Assembly: GCA_037157565.1 (NCBI GenBank)
Contig: JAZHRO010000063.1
Location: forward strand, 10,584,001-10,648,000
Direction: 5' to 3'
Source of the DNA: Thalassia testudinum
Taxonomy: Eukaryota > Streptophyta > Magnoliopsida > Alismatales > Hydrocharitaceae
Length of the DNA stretch: 64,000 nucleotides
Positions 21,956 through 32,956 of this stretch are shown one piece after another; position 1 is the first letter of the stretch, and the number at the start of each line of letters is the position of its first letter. The position numbers and the translations under genes are program-made. Below the pieces are notes generated by a model. It was not told where the DNA came from and ran no database searches. It saw only the letters and a program-made list of their open reading frames with translations.

Positions 21956-22204
21956 GCTGACTTATTGGGTAGCCCTGTTGTGCGCCCTGCTGACATAGAG
22001 ACAACTGCACTTGGAGCTGCCTATGCTGCTGGCATAGCCACTGGTGTCTGGACGGAGCAACAAATATTTGCAGTTGATGGAGGTGAGAACAAGCAAGTCA
22101 CAGTTTTTCGACCCAGATTGGATGCAGAAACAAGGAACAAGAAATGTGAATCCTGGCAGAAGGCTGTGTCCAGAACCTTTGATTTGGCTGATCTTTCTCT
22201 ATGA
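21956..22204 (+). CDS. Glycerol kinase, terminal exon (orphan)
   Basis: The last coding exon of a plant glycerol kinase, which phosphorylates glycerol to sn-glycerol-3-phosphate in the cytosol. The exon begins after the splice acceptor TTCATTGCAG (21946-21955) and runs 83 codons without stops to TGA at 22202-22204. It reads ADLLGSPVVRPADIETTALGAAYAAGIATGVW, the FGGY-family C-terminal block, and ends SWQKAVSRTFDLADLSL, the usual plant C-terminus. The preceding exon, expected to end in the LLMQ(I/F)Q region, is not visible upstream within the window. It could lie beyond long TE-filled introns, but a gene fragment is more likely. The intact frame suggests recent capture or remaining selection. 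Confidence 0.85.
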   Translation, partial: ADLLGSPVVRPADIETTALGAAYAAGIATGVWTEQQIFAVDGGENKQVTVFRPRLDAETRNKKCESWQKAVSRTFDLADLSL

Positions 22205-22413
22205 ACAGGAGAAAACCCAGTGGTGATGATTGGATTACAATTCTTGTTAATAATTATTACGTTAAAGTCTTCCGATGGTTATTATTTGTCCCTCTCCAGA
22301 ATAAGCAAACAACTACATGCACTTTTTTAGTTGCGATGGGCGCTTTCTTCTGCGGTGACTGAACTGATAGCTTGACTTGGGATATCTTCCGTTCCTTCAG
22401 AGGTATTCCGCAT
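22205..22413 (+). other. Sequence downstream of the glycerol kinase exon (possible 3' UTR)
   Basis: About 200 bp of mixed sequence follow the stop codon. They contain the AT-rich segment TTGTTAATAATTATTACG (22243-22260), which could serve as polyadenylation context. The plastid 16S segment begins right after it. Confidence 0.35.
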
Positions 22414-22577
22414 TGTATCCATCGTTTACGGCTAGGACTACTGGGGTCTCTAATCCCATTTGCTCCCCTAGCTTTCGTCTCTCAGTGTCAGTGTCGGCCC
22501 AGCAGAGTGCTTTCGCCATTGGTGTTCTTTCCGATCTAAAAGCATTTCACCGCTACACCGGAAGTTCCCTCTGCCCG
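22414..22577 (-). pseudogene. Plastid 16S rRNA fragment in nuclear DNA (NUPT)
   Basis: The minus strand matches the central 16S region: GGCAGAGGGAACTTCCGG, AGCGGTGAAATG, GGAAAGAACACCAATGGCG, GGGCCGACACTGACACTGAG, GGGATTAGAGACCCCAGTAG and GCCGTAAACGATGG. The words GGAAAGAACACC and GGGCCGACACTGACACTGAGAG fit plastid rather than nuclear 18S. Small changes (TTTTAGATCGG for GCGTAGAGATCGG, GGAGCAAATGG for GGAGCGAATGG) show decay. Homology ends abruptly on both sides. It is not a functional rRNA gene. Confidence 0.88.
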
Positions 22578-22663
22578 CACTTAACTCGCCTTGGAAGGGT
22601 AAAAATAGATGAACGGCCTTTCAAGCATATACAGGTTACAACGTAGATGGTCCCTTCGATTCA

Positions 22664-22745
22664 CATATATGGTGAATTTTCCTTTAGAAAAAAAAAAAAC
22701 ATATATGGTGAATTTTTCTTACGAAAAAATATATATATATATGGT
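22664..22745 (+). repeat. Imperfect tandem repeat ACATATATGGTGAATTTT with A-runs
   Basis: ATATATGGTGAATTTTCCTT..GAAAAAA occurs at 22666 and 22701, and ATATATGGTGCATG follows at 22737. The units are separated by A-runs and a short (AT)n. Confidence 0.6.
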
Positions 22746-22969
22746 GCATGACCGTAGTTGTTGTTATGGGCATACGGGAAAAAAAATCACATTTAAGATA
22801 ATAAAAAATAAGCCTTTGTAATTGGGTATGAGTCAAATATGGAGCCTAGATGGTGCCAATACATTATATGGTTGAACTTACCGTGTGTCAACAGACAAAA
22901 AATATCTTAAATAATATATGTAGGGAAACTATTCTCTAATTACAGCAAAGGGGGATGATATTCAGTAGA

Positions 22970-23720
22970 ATGATATTCCGTAGATTGGACGTTAAGCTCG
23001 CTTCCACAAAAGGCAAGGTAGTGGTTTTCGTGAATCTTGAGAAACTCACCTCCACAACATGTGAGTTAGATGATAGGCTCAATAAAATTGCCTTTATAAG
23101 AGATGAGTTGGCACTTATGCTCATCTAGTAATGGGGTTAAGCGAGTCTTTCGCATCTTGCTATTTTTGTTCAAATTTTTTTTATTATTTTAATATAAATT
23201 TTTACGTAATTATTTCTAATTATTTTAATCAAATCACAATAATATCTTTTTACTTTTAATATTAAAAAATATTCACTACATCTTCCACTTTCATTTTTAA
23301 TATTAAATAAATATCTACTAATATTCTTAACTTCCACTTATACTATTAACAAATATCTATTACTATCATATTATTACACTAATCATTTGAACTTTCTACT
23401 TAACATTTTCTTTATTCTACCACTCAAATAAATATTCAACTCCACTTATTTCATTTTAATTTATCTCTATAGAGTTTTATCTACCCTTCAAATGGAGTCG
23501 TAAGTTAATGTTTTCTTGGTGAATTGGCTATTATTAAAGGCGATTTCTCTTGGCTAGTCATTTCTCGACCAAACTCACCTCTACCAAGCTCGCTTTTACA
23601 AGTATCGAGTTCAGTGAGAAAAATGACTAACCAAGTGAACTTGCCTCTTATAGCAGCAAGTTCCTTGGAGTATTCCACGATTTTTTCCCCATCTTGCTGC
23701 ACATAAAGAATATCATTCCA
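22970..23720. mobile_element. MITE-like candidate with related inverted-repeat modules
   Basis: The right module (23525-23662) is an imperfect inverted repeat. TTGGCTAGTCATTT near 23550 pairs with AAATGACTAACCAA near 23620, and flanking bases also pair. The left module (22990-23140) has related words (AAGCTCGCTT, AAACTCACCT, TTGCCT.TTATAAGAG). AATGATATTC (22970-22979) and GAATATCATT (23708-23717) could be ends. The centre (23160-23480) is very AT-rich and non-coding. No clean target duplication was found. Confidence 0.3.
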
Positions 23721-24559
23721 TATTTAAATTAATAAAGATCTCTTTTTTCTACGTCAACATATTGGCTCGTTAGCACAGTGCTACCAGACATGCTATGCAT
23801 TATTGTTTGGTTCATTGCAATTTGATGTTAGACGACCATGCTCGACATGTCACGAATACTATTGCATTCCCTCAACCCATCATCTATGGTTGTCATAGTT
23901 CATTGCAAGCAATCATTCATGGATCTAGATCTGTTTGACAGTGATTTTTGCATTGGGCGTGCTACACATGATTGGTGTTGCATTTTCCCTTCATTTCCCA
24001 GCCCCCCCAACCCATGCTTCTGTCATCATGCTTTCTCTTGTTGGCTTTACATGCTCTAAATGAGCTACCGTGGGATAATAATCTGTTGTGGGTTACATTT
24101 GACTTTTGGTATTTGTTGGTAAAATACCTGTCATAAACCGAAAAGTTTGCATTCCTCTTGCTCAAGTGTGACTTCCTGGTCAAGTCTGTCAATCTCACAC
24201 TCTCTTAAATAATCATCTCTTTCATAGATTTCCTATACATCAGCTCCTTTCACATCTCTAGTTGAGTAATCCGCTTTCCCTTTCTTTTTGGTCTTTTCAC
24301 CTTATTGCCTATCCTCTTGCCATCCCCTCCTCCCTCTCCTTTTCTATTACTCTTATCATCTTCCTTTCCATCCTCACCATATCTACTCTCATCTAGTTCA
24401 TTTTCTCCTTTATTCCTCTCCCAATCTATTGCATTTACTTCTTTGTGTTGGTGGTGGATGAAGTTGAGTGATGAGGGAGGAAAAGTCAGGCTTGAGCGGC
24501 CAACCCAATGAGTCAAATGGACTCAAAAATAGGTTAGCCTATAACTTAGGAGCTAACCT
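23721..24559. other. Unassigned stretch with a pyrimidine-rich tract and a GGTTAGC inverted repeat
   Basis: No supported gene. Bases 24270-24440 are CT-rich on the plus strand, giving an antisense charged frame (24516-24250) that I do not regard as a gene. GGTTAGC (24532-24538) pairs with GCTAACC (24552-24558) as a short hairpin just before the likely start of the next LTR. Confidence 0.35.
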
Positions 24560-26093
24560 ACTGTAAGAAAATCAGACCTGCACCACCATGTTCACCAACT
24601 GCCCTAGTCGATTGATCAGTAAAAGGGGCTAACCAAAGACCCTAGATGGAGTGGCTTTAGAACCAATCGGAGTGTCAACAATGGAGAACCCAAGTGGGAT
24701 GACACAAGTCCACTTGAAGTACGTAGAGGGTAGCCAGCTCGATATCCAAACGAAGTACAATTCCCACCTAGATACCAAGATGGTGAAGCCTAGGTGACAC
24801 TAACCCAGAAGGCGAAACAATGTGAAGATGAGACAGGTCTTCGAGAAATGAACAAGAATATGCTCCTTGTAAAAGGAAATGATCACATGTAATTAATAAG
24901 GTCCTAACTCGCTACAAAAGGGGTCCAATGTAAACAAAAAAAGGCTAATGACTCCTATTATACTTAAGAGAATTCTTAATGTATTTTTAAGAGCTAGATC
25001 CTTTCTCTAGACGTACACTGTATAGATGAAATTGGGTTAGCAATTTTGTGTCTTGTTCCTATTATTATTTATTTAATTAGATGAGTACTTTGGGACTTGC
25101 TTATTTGGCACCGTTTGTGAGAATTTTGAACGCTTTACTGATTGAAAAGGCTTGCAAGTAGATGACATGGCTCCAAAAAAGAAGAAACAAAAGATGTTCT
25201 ATTTTGATCGGGGATTTGAGGAGGAGCCAAGTGTCGCCTTAGAGGACCTCAAGTAGCACACCAATAAATCCTTTTCCTTTGTCGAGAAGGTAGAGGAGGT
25301 TCCTATACAGGAGGAGAATGAGGTGAACTCTATCGGCGTCTAGACCCCAAGCTATCAAGGCCCCCTTGACTCCTTCCACCAAGAGGAAGAGGACAAGAGA
25401 AAATGCTAGAAGCACTTAGAAGCCATGTATAAGGAATAGTGAAAACTGGCAGAGTCCCTCTTAGTGTGTAGGTCTTAATTAGATCCATATCTGAAAGGGA
25501 AGAAGATAGTCCGTTGGGAAAGGATATGGTCTTCATTTTCGTCTCAATGATGCAAGGAGAAAGTGAAAAATGTATAACCCATGATAGGATGGATGATTGC
25601 GTAGCAATCATAGGTCCTAAAATGGCTAAATTAGACTAGTAACCTAACATTGTAAATAGAACATGCATTCCATGCATTAGCATTCTTGTACACCCTTCAC
25701 CTAATCTTTCTACATGGTGGACCTAGTAGTGAAAGCATCATTTTATGTGAAAATGGGTCCATAGAAGGGGAAGAAATCACACTAGGCTATATGCGAGGAA
25801 GCAATTAGAAGATTCATTATGAGGTTCCCACAACTAATTAAATGGAGCTAGGCAAATTTGACATAAAGATAGAGAGGGAAGACAAGCATGGTCCCGTGTA
25901 GGTAGCCCAAGAAGGACTAGGACAAGCCCAGGCAACCCATGCAGACCACGAATTTGATAAGTGAATTTGAATAATTGAACGAGAAAGGTGGTTGAGTTTA
26001 TTAATGGATCAGGGAGTGGGTTAGCCTCCCTGTGACTCTATGATGGCCTATTGGCCAACTAGGTAGCGAGGTAAGGGAACAAGGGTTATGTAT
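24560..26093 (+). mobile_element. Element W: decayed Ty3/gypsy LTR, primer site and gag start
   Basis: A candidate LTR starts TGTAAGAAAATCAGACC (24560) and ends near 25100. CTACAAAAGGGGTCC (24912-24926) sits in the usual TATA/R position. TTTGGCACCGTTTGTGAGAA (25103-25122) matches the widespread gypsy primer-site context TTTGGCGCCGTCTGTGGGAA. A basic N-terminal frame follows (APKKKKQKMFYFDRG from 25170), then a stop-ridden Glu/Lys-rich stretch to about 25950. The element is cut by, or abuts, element Z at 26094. No pol is present. Confidence 0.5.
25103..25122 (+). other. Primer binding site region of element W
   Basis: TGGCACCGTTTGTGAGAA replaces the canonical TGGCGCCGTCTGTGGGAA and lies directly after the inferred LTR end. 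Confidence 0.55.
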
Positions 26094-26485
26094 TGATATA
26101 TTCATGTTTAATTAAGTAATTCATGCTTAACTATTGTTGATTTAAGGGTAATTTGGGTTTGATTGCATTAGAATAGGCTAGTTTAGTCATATTACATCAT
26201 TATGTAAATATTACATTTTCTATGGTTTTTATGAAATATTTCCATTAGCTATATGTGGTGCCTTGATGCGTATATTTATGGCTATGCAGATGCCAGGTTT
26301 GAACTCAATTGGAAACCTCTCCCATGGCCAAGTCCATCTGAGCTCACATCTTCCATATAGGTCAGGTCAACCTAGTCTCCTAAGCCTTGACCTAATTAAT
26401 CCTATCCCTAGCCTAATTAAGAGCCTAATTCCCAACACTTAAACCCTAGCCAACCTAGCCCAATTAGACCTATGTTTGTCACCTA

Positions 26486-29400
26486 ATGAGAGACTCATCA
26501 TGACTCCTAATTATCATTAATTAACTAGTTTTCCTAGTTAATTAACTAAGAATACATTAATTACATGGTTAATTATATTATAAGGGTTAAAACAACAATG
26601 ACCTGCAAAATAAGTTAAAAACACTAAATTAAATATCAATTAGTAGTATTAATAATTTAATCAATAATTTGGACTCAATTAATAATCATTTAGTTAGATA
26701 TTTAGTATTTAAACTAACTTAATTAATATTATGACCTAAGTATGTAATTAACTTAATTAAATTAATCATTTAAATAAATATAGCTAAAAAGGGAAAGAAT
26801 GTAATTTTAGGGCATAAATATAATATTTAGGTAATTTATAATAACATATAAAAAGTTGAAAAAAGAAATAAATTAAAATAAGCCTTAAAAATCACTGTTT
26901 ATGTTTCACTCCCTAGCTTTCATTACAATTGAGTCCTTTTTATTCACAAACTGGTCCTTTTATTACACTTACACCCCTGTGCACATCTTCATCGTCTTCT
27001 TCATCTTCATCTTCAGCCACAAACGGCTGACGACAGCCGGTGTCTGTACTGTCGATTCACCGTCGAGTTGACATCACACAATCACCGTCGTTGCCGCCTA
27101 GCTTGTACTCACCTCCGTCTTCTCATCCAACGGGCCGGATCATCCTTAAATCCTATTTAGAATAGGAGTCTAAGCTCACCGGCGTCGTCTAACAGTGTAT
27201 CCGTCCAAGTACAACCCCCTAACCTTCAGCTTCACCTATAAATACCTCCTCACACCTTCGATTCCCAGAGTCGACCCCCTACCCTCTTCCCCCACTGTGG
27301 TCGATGATAGACTATTCCCTTTAAACTCCGGTGACCTCTCACCTCTCCTTCGAAGAGTCTCTGGTGGAGGCATTCGTCTCTCTCACCTCCTCTTTCTCTC
27401 CAGCAGCTATGACAAGGCCTAGAAGTGCCACCTCTTCCATCTAGCCGCATTCCTTTCTTCGTCGGAGCTCTTTCTCCGCCCCTCTATTTCCCCCTTCGTT
27501 ATGGACTTTGACGGAGTCTTCTGACCACCTTTCGTCCAGGTAATAGTAGAATTAGGATCTCAGAGTAGTGTAGATTAGCTTAGATTGTTAGATAGTTAAT
27601 TTAGTTTAGTTTACGTGACGATTTGAATCCATCTTCTCTGACTTCGACGAGTTCCTTGAGCTTGATTGGAGCTCTATTTTGTCTTTTGAATAAACATATC
27701 ACCTTCTTTACACTTGTTCACGATCATTTCTAGCTCATCAATTGCATGATTTATCACCTTATTCGCATAGATTCACTCCACATACACCAGACGTCCTCCG
27801 CTGTCTATGGTGGAGAGTCTTGAGCTTAATCCATACCCAATGGGGGTCCTTTATCACCTATTCATCACTTAAGGACCCTATATGACTCTTTAATTAGACC
27901 TATTATCACTCACATATTAAAAGCCCAATTCCACATTAACCTCTGAGCTCACTGTCAATGGCAAGCTCAGAGGAGTTAAATCATCTAATTCACCACACAC
28001 ACACTATCGTCTTACTGTCGTGAGCATTTCCCCTCACTCAATTGAGTAAGAGGTAGCTCTTGAGTTCAGATGAACTCAAGAAGCATTTTTTCTGAATTCC
28101 TTGACAAATCCTTGCATCAGATTATTATTTGATTAAATTGTTGAGTTCTTAAGGTTCTTCATGACCTTAGGAACATCTTGATGTCTTCTTTTTAGTATTT
28201 CATGGAGATTTGATCTCCAATGACATCTCACGGTGTTCATCGGAGCTCCAGCGAGCTCCGATGGTCTTAATTTGAGCTTCAACCTTTGATACTTCACAAG
28301 AAGCTCTAGATTGAGTTTTTATGAGATAAGGATCAAAAAACACTGATTGGATTTGTGCTTTACTGTTTAATTCTATTTGATGGTCATTGTCTTCCCCAAC
28401 TTCGGCGGAGTTGGCGAAGCGTTATACTCGAGGTTTAGAGTTCAGAAATAGGTTTTGAAGCAAGAGTAGATTCTAGAGAACCTAATCTAAGTCTTTAATG
28501 GGTCTAACAAACTCTAGAGTCTTCCACCAAACAAACCTACTTGAGATCTCCAGTGATGAGCTCAAAGTTAGTTGTAGAGGATTCAAAACTTGATTTTGAT
28601 GCCTAGAACGAACTCTTTATGATGAATTTAGTGTATTTGGGTAGGTTAATTGAGTATGTAAGTTCTGATTTGGAAAGTTAAATTTTGGGTTTCATAGGTC
28701 AAACCTGAGTCCAATTCGAGACTTAAATGCTTGAATCTCTGATTTAATGGATTGGCTAAGTTCCTGATTTGATTTAGAATTGTTTAGAACTGATTCAAAT
28801 AAGTTCTATGGAGTTTAGATGGAGTTTCCAACTTTTGTCCAGTTTGGGTTCAAACTGGAACCCAAGACTACCCATAGTGCTTTCGTTGAGATTTAAACTC
28901 AAATCTTGCTTAGATCTATACTTTTTGACTCACTGAATTGATCTAAGTCACTTCTTGAGGCTTTTAGCTGTCTATTGGGCTGATTCAAGCTAGAATTAGT
29001 GTTCTGTACACTGAATCAAGAAGTTTTCAAGCTTTTGGAGCTTCTGAAGCTCTCTTTGACTCGAATCTCTATCCCATTAGATGTGGAATATTCATTTGAA
29101 TCCAACCAAACTATCAAATGGGAGTTTTATCTCTTCTGAAGCTCAATTGACCTCTAATTTCACATCTGAAGCACATTTCGAGGCACGTAAATAGTGCCAT
29201 GTTCTCCCTACTATTACGTGGATCAGATATGCTCCAGTCACCAAATTGGTGATAAAATTGGATAGCTGATTCAAGCTTTTGTTCGCTCGATTTGGTGGTG
29301 TAAGCTGACTAGAATCTTCATTCGAAGATCACTGTTGTAGACACGCTGCGAAGAAAGGGACCAGATAGAGATAGCACCACATCGGAAAGGTGAGAATCAC

Positions 29401-30510
29401 TGCACATGTATATTAGGAATTCGGTGCCCTAGCGCTTTAGTCGTCAGCGTTGGGCACACCAAAAACTTGTATACATCTGACCATTCTTTGAGTGCGTGCC
29501 ATACACGTGCGTGCATGTGTGTGCGCGGCTGTGTGCGTGGGCCCAGGTGTGGGTGTGAGCTTGTGGACCTGGCTGGGCCTGGTACTGTGCAATGTTAAAT
29601 GGTTAAAATCCACCACTAATTAACTAGTCTTGGGCCTCGAATAGGGTCTGGTCCCACCCTAGTGGGCATTGTGTATCCCCGAAAGAGGTCTGGGCTGCCA
29701 ATTAACCAAATTTTTTGTTAAGTGATTAACGAGAGATTAAGGACTTAAATCAACTAAATGTGGAGGATGAATGCACAGTAAACTGAGAAGAGAAGGGAGA
29801 AGCTATGAACCAAAAATTAAAGGGAAAGAGAGATAAATGCATGAGCAAAGAGAAGAGTGAAGAAAGAGATGAGAGTTTAAGGAATTAGGGAAGAGAGGAG
29901 AATAAAGAGCTGAAAAGGAAGGAGAAGAAAGACGCCTGAGAATTAAAAGAGAAGTCTAAAAATTACATTTAAGTTGTCTAACTGACTTAAGAGACGTCTG
30001 ATGGAGAGAATGAAAACAAAAGGCTGAGACCTGAATTGAAATGAAGTGTTTGATGTTTTTATTGAACAAAGGCATTTGCAATTAGTTGCAATCATTTCTT
30101 TCATGCCCTATTTTGTAAACATTTGTAATAAATGTTTCATTACATGCTATTCATTGTAAAATCATTCATGTACCTTTCTTTTATTAATGGAATAATTGTA
30201 AGTTTTAATTGTTGAATTTTGTGTGCAATTGTTCATATGCTTAACATATTACTTAATTATAGATTTAATTAATCAAGTTATTAGTTAATTATGCATTAGA
30301 ATAAAAATGGTGAATTAAACTACATTTATGCCTCTCAGTGAACGACTTAGACTCAACCAATTAAAAGAAATAAAATCTAAAATGTTAGGATAGCTTGACC
30401 CTATACTACAATTAACGACAACTTAGTGATTCAAGTTAACCTAAGTCCATTCTTACATGATCAATTAAGACTAATAACCTTAATTAGCTGTGTTGAGAAT
30501 TGAACGACCA
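26486..30510 (+). repeat. Likely nested LTR-type sequence within Z's 5' LTR
   Basis: The match to the 3' LTR of Z breaks near 26480 (GACCTATGTTTG against GACCTACATTGG). A short match (GCCATAGCA) may resume near 30511. Inside, CCTATAAATACCTCC (27235-27249) is followed by a CT-rich leader-like stretch and a long AT/TTGAG-rich stretch, like an LTR promoter with R/U5. AGACGTCTGA occurs at 29992. GT-rich sequence covers 29490-29570. No protein coding was seen and the ends are not resolved. Confidence 0.35.
27235..27244 (+). promoter_or_regulatory. TATA box (CCTATAAATA), LTR-type promoter
   Basis: A canonical TATA box is followed by a CT-rich stretch (27255-27520), as in many plant LTR promoters. 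Confidence 0.45.
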
Positions 30511-31224
30511 TCAGCCATAGCACCCCATTGTCTAACCTTTATGGCCGACCATAATTAGATCCCAACACACCCTAAAACCTTAACCACCAAATAAACCCAC
30601 TTAACCCTATTCCTAACCTATTACAACCCTTGTGGACGTCCCTTCCTTAGCAACTAAGGAAACCTTCTTGGGTGGCTAAATAAAGCCCTTTAATCCTTAC
30701 CCTTTATCTTAGAACCTAGGTCCCCTAATCACCACCTAAAACCAAGAACATATCCCCTACACCCAACCTAATCTTGCTACTAACCCCCCCCACCCTCCCC
30801 TGCCATATTCTCTACATGTTGGATGGCCAAGCACCTCATAATATCCACCATTAGAACATTTGATGGACATGATTGCCCTCCAAAAACCTAGCATCATCCT
30901 TTCCTAAAAATTACCATATCCCTTCCACATCACCTACTTAAATCCTAACCACACAACCTAGATCTAATGGCCCTCAACTCTTTACCATATGGCCGGCCAT
31001 ATAGAGCCCAACAAACATAGGTTGGTGGCCCCCCTTAGGTACATCTAGACCCTTGATCATCTATCAAAACACATCTTAGCCATCCCTTGAATTCCAACAA
31101 AAACAACCTATCTTTCTACCTTAACTCTAGATCATAACCCTTAATTTCTTATAACCTAATCCTAGCCCTACACTTCCTAAATCCAAACCCACTTAGATCC
31201 ACTAATCACATTGTTCCATGATCT

Positions 31225-31234
31225 CTATAAAAAG
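31225..31234 (+). promoter_or_regulatory. TATA box of element Z's 5' LTR
   Basis: CTATAAAAAG lies about 500 bp before the LTR end. A CT-rich leader follows, then a possible polyadenylation word AATAAA (31521-31526) within R/U5. Confidence 0.55.
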
Positions 31235-31728
31235 ACCTATGGATGGCTAAGGGGAGGCTATTCTTCCTTCTCTCAAGTTCAAAGGTTAAACCTCTCCTCT
31301 CAAGCCTTTCTCTACTCAGGTGAAAGCCTCTTGCATTTGAGGATCCAGTGCCAATCTTTGACAAAATTCTACACATGGGTGGTCTCGTCTCCATTTTTGC
31401 ATCCTCCATCTCTGGGCTTCATCCTCTGCACCAATCTCGAAGTTAGATTTCTACTTTTTACTTTTTCTGTTTTCATATTATTTCTACATTCCATAGTTGT
31501 AGACATTCTAGTTCTTTTCAATAAAATCGTTCTCTTTTGCTTATTTACTATCTCTTGCGATTGCTTAATTAGATTATTTCGTATTTGAGCAATTAGATTC
31601 ATTTGTCTCTTCATGTTCGACTTGGACTCATCGATTCTAATTTAATCTTCTTGAGTTCGATTTATTTTGATATCATCCTTTCACACTGCAACAGATGTTT
31701 AGATTTTATTTGCAAGAAACAAACATCA

Positions 31729-32920
31729 ATTTTGGAGTTGTTACCAAGGAGGCATCAGATCTAGTTACCTTAGTCACATTTAGATTAGTTTTGCATTTAG
31801 GTTTCTAACTTGTTTTTGTCTTTGTTTGTGTTCTTGTAGGAATTGCGTAGAATTTGTGTTTGTGAAGATTTGTGGAAAGAATCACGGGTGCAAGTGAAGA
31901 CCAAAGGTAGGCATCTCATTCCTAGTCTAGTTAGGTTTATTTCTTGCTTTCTTGCATTGAAAACGAAACAAAAACTCTCTCTAATGATAAGGACTTAAGA
32001 GATCATATCTGCTTGAATCAAAATTTGAATTAGAACTTGGAGTGAATTTCAAAAATTAATTCTGAATATTTGATGCATCCAAAAATTTTGAAAATTTTAT
32101 TAGTTGTTTCTTGTGAAGTTAGCAACAAACCCACAAATGTTCACATAAAATTTTTTATATATTTTTCTATAAAATTATGTTACTAATAGTTGGTATTTCT
32201 TAAAATAAAATGCAAAAAATCTAGCTTCCCAAATTTTTCCTACTTTTTCTGGAACTTCAAATTGGATGAAATTTGTTGCGTTAGATTGCTGATCAAATCT
32301 AGTGTAACAGATAAAATTGGAAAAATTTTTAGAGATTTGTACCATATCTGTTTTGAAAAATAGTTGATAGGGGTCTGAACTGCCTAATTTATTAATCTGA
32401 TTTGTTAAATTTTTTTAAAATACTTTAAAGCCCTAAAATTTCTAAAAAAATATCTGTTGTGTGCCTAATTAAGTGGTGTTTGAGAAGTCATAGTTGTTTT
32501 TCTTGGGTTGCACCACTTGATCAAAATTAAAACTAAGGTCATTTAGAAGCTACATGAATAAGGTTCCACATTACGGTTTACTGGGTCCAATTGAGAATTT
32601 CAAAGGAAAGAAGCAAAGATCTTACTTGTTTTCGAAACAACTATCTGTCCATAGAACTTGTTTGAAAAGACTTTACAAGTGCAACCCTAAAATCTATTGC
32701 TATCTACTTAAACTTTAAAATCACATCACGAAAAAGATCTGATTGTGGACCCTTGTTTGGCATGCACACACTATTTAGTTGATTAATTTGGGCACCCACC
32801 TCTTTAACACCCATCATCTAATCTTGTGCACAATAAAGCCCAAGACCTAACTAATTTGATAGATGCATCGACTAGGTTGGAAATTTTTTCTAAGTCAAGC
32901 TAGACTTTGTTGACTTGTTC
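31729..32920 (+). other. Element Z primer site and leader, first part
   Basis: TTGGAGTTGTTACCAAGGAG (31732-31751) is a decayed form of the Tat/Athila context TTGGCGCCGTTGCCGGGGAG. The leader includes AAAGGTAGGC (31904-31913), which could be a 5' splice site. It is AT-rich and non-coding and is interrupted at 32921 by the solo LTR. Confidence 0.6.
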
Positions 32921-32956
32921 TAAGGTGTTAAGACCCAAGACATTAAACGCTTTTTA

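Larger units (their letters stand above)
26094..31728 (+). repeat. Element Z 5' LTR region (contains an unresolved extra segment)
   Basis: Bases 26094-26480 match the 3' LTR pieces closely. Bases 31225-31728 look like a second promoter plus R/U5, ending AAACATCA just before the primer site. Between them lie about 4 kb absent from the 3' LTR copy, which carry their own TATA box. Either a nested insert occupies roughly 26486-30510 or the LTR is really about 5.6 kb long, as in some Ogre-type elements. TTAATTAACTAG..CTAGTTAATTAA (around 26518-26548) is a perfect AT-rich hairpin. Confidence 0.6.

Noticed and set aside
22414..22577. A functional rRNA gene
   Set aside because: Only about 160 bp of a 1.5-kb gene is present and it carries substitutions in conserved positions.
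22377..22646. An 89-codon plus-strand frame across the plastid segment
   Set aside because: It lies antisense over the plastid 16S fragment; rRNA sequence often gives chance frames.
24250..24516. An 88-codon charged minus frame
   Set aside because: It arises from a pyrimidine-rich tract and has no recognisable domain, start context or homologue in view.
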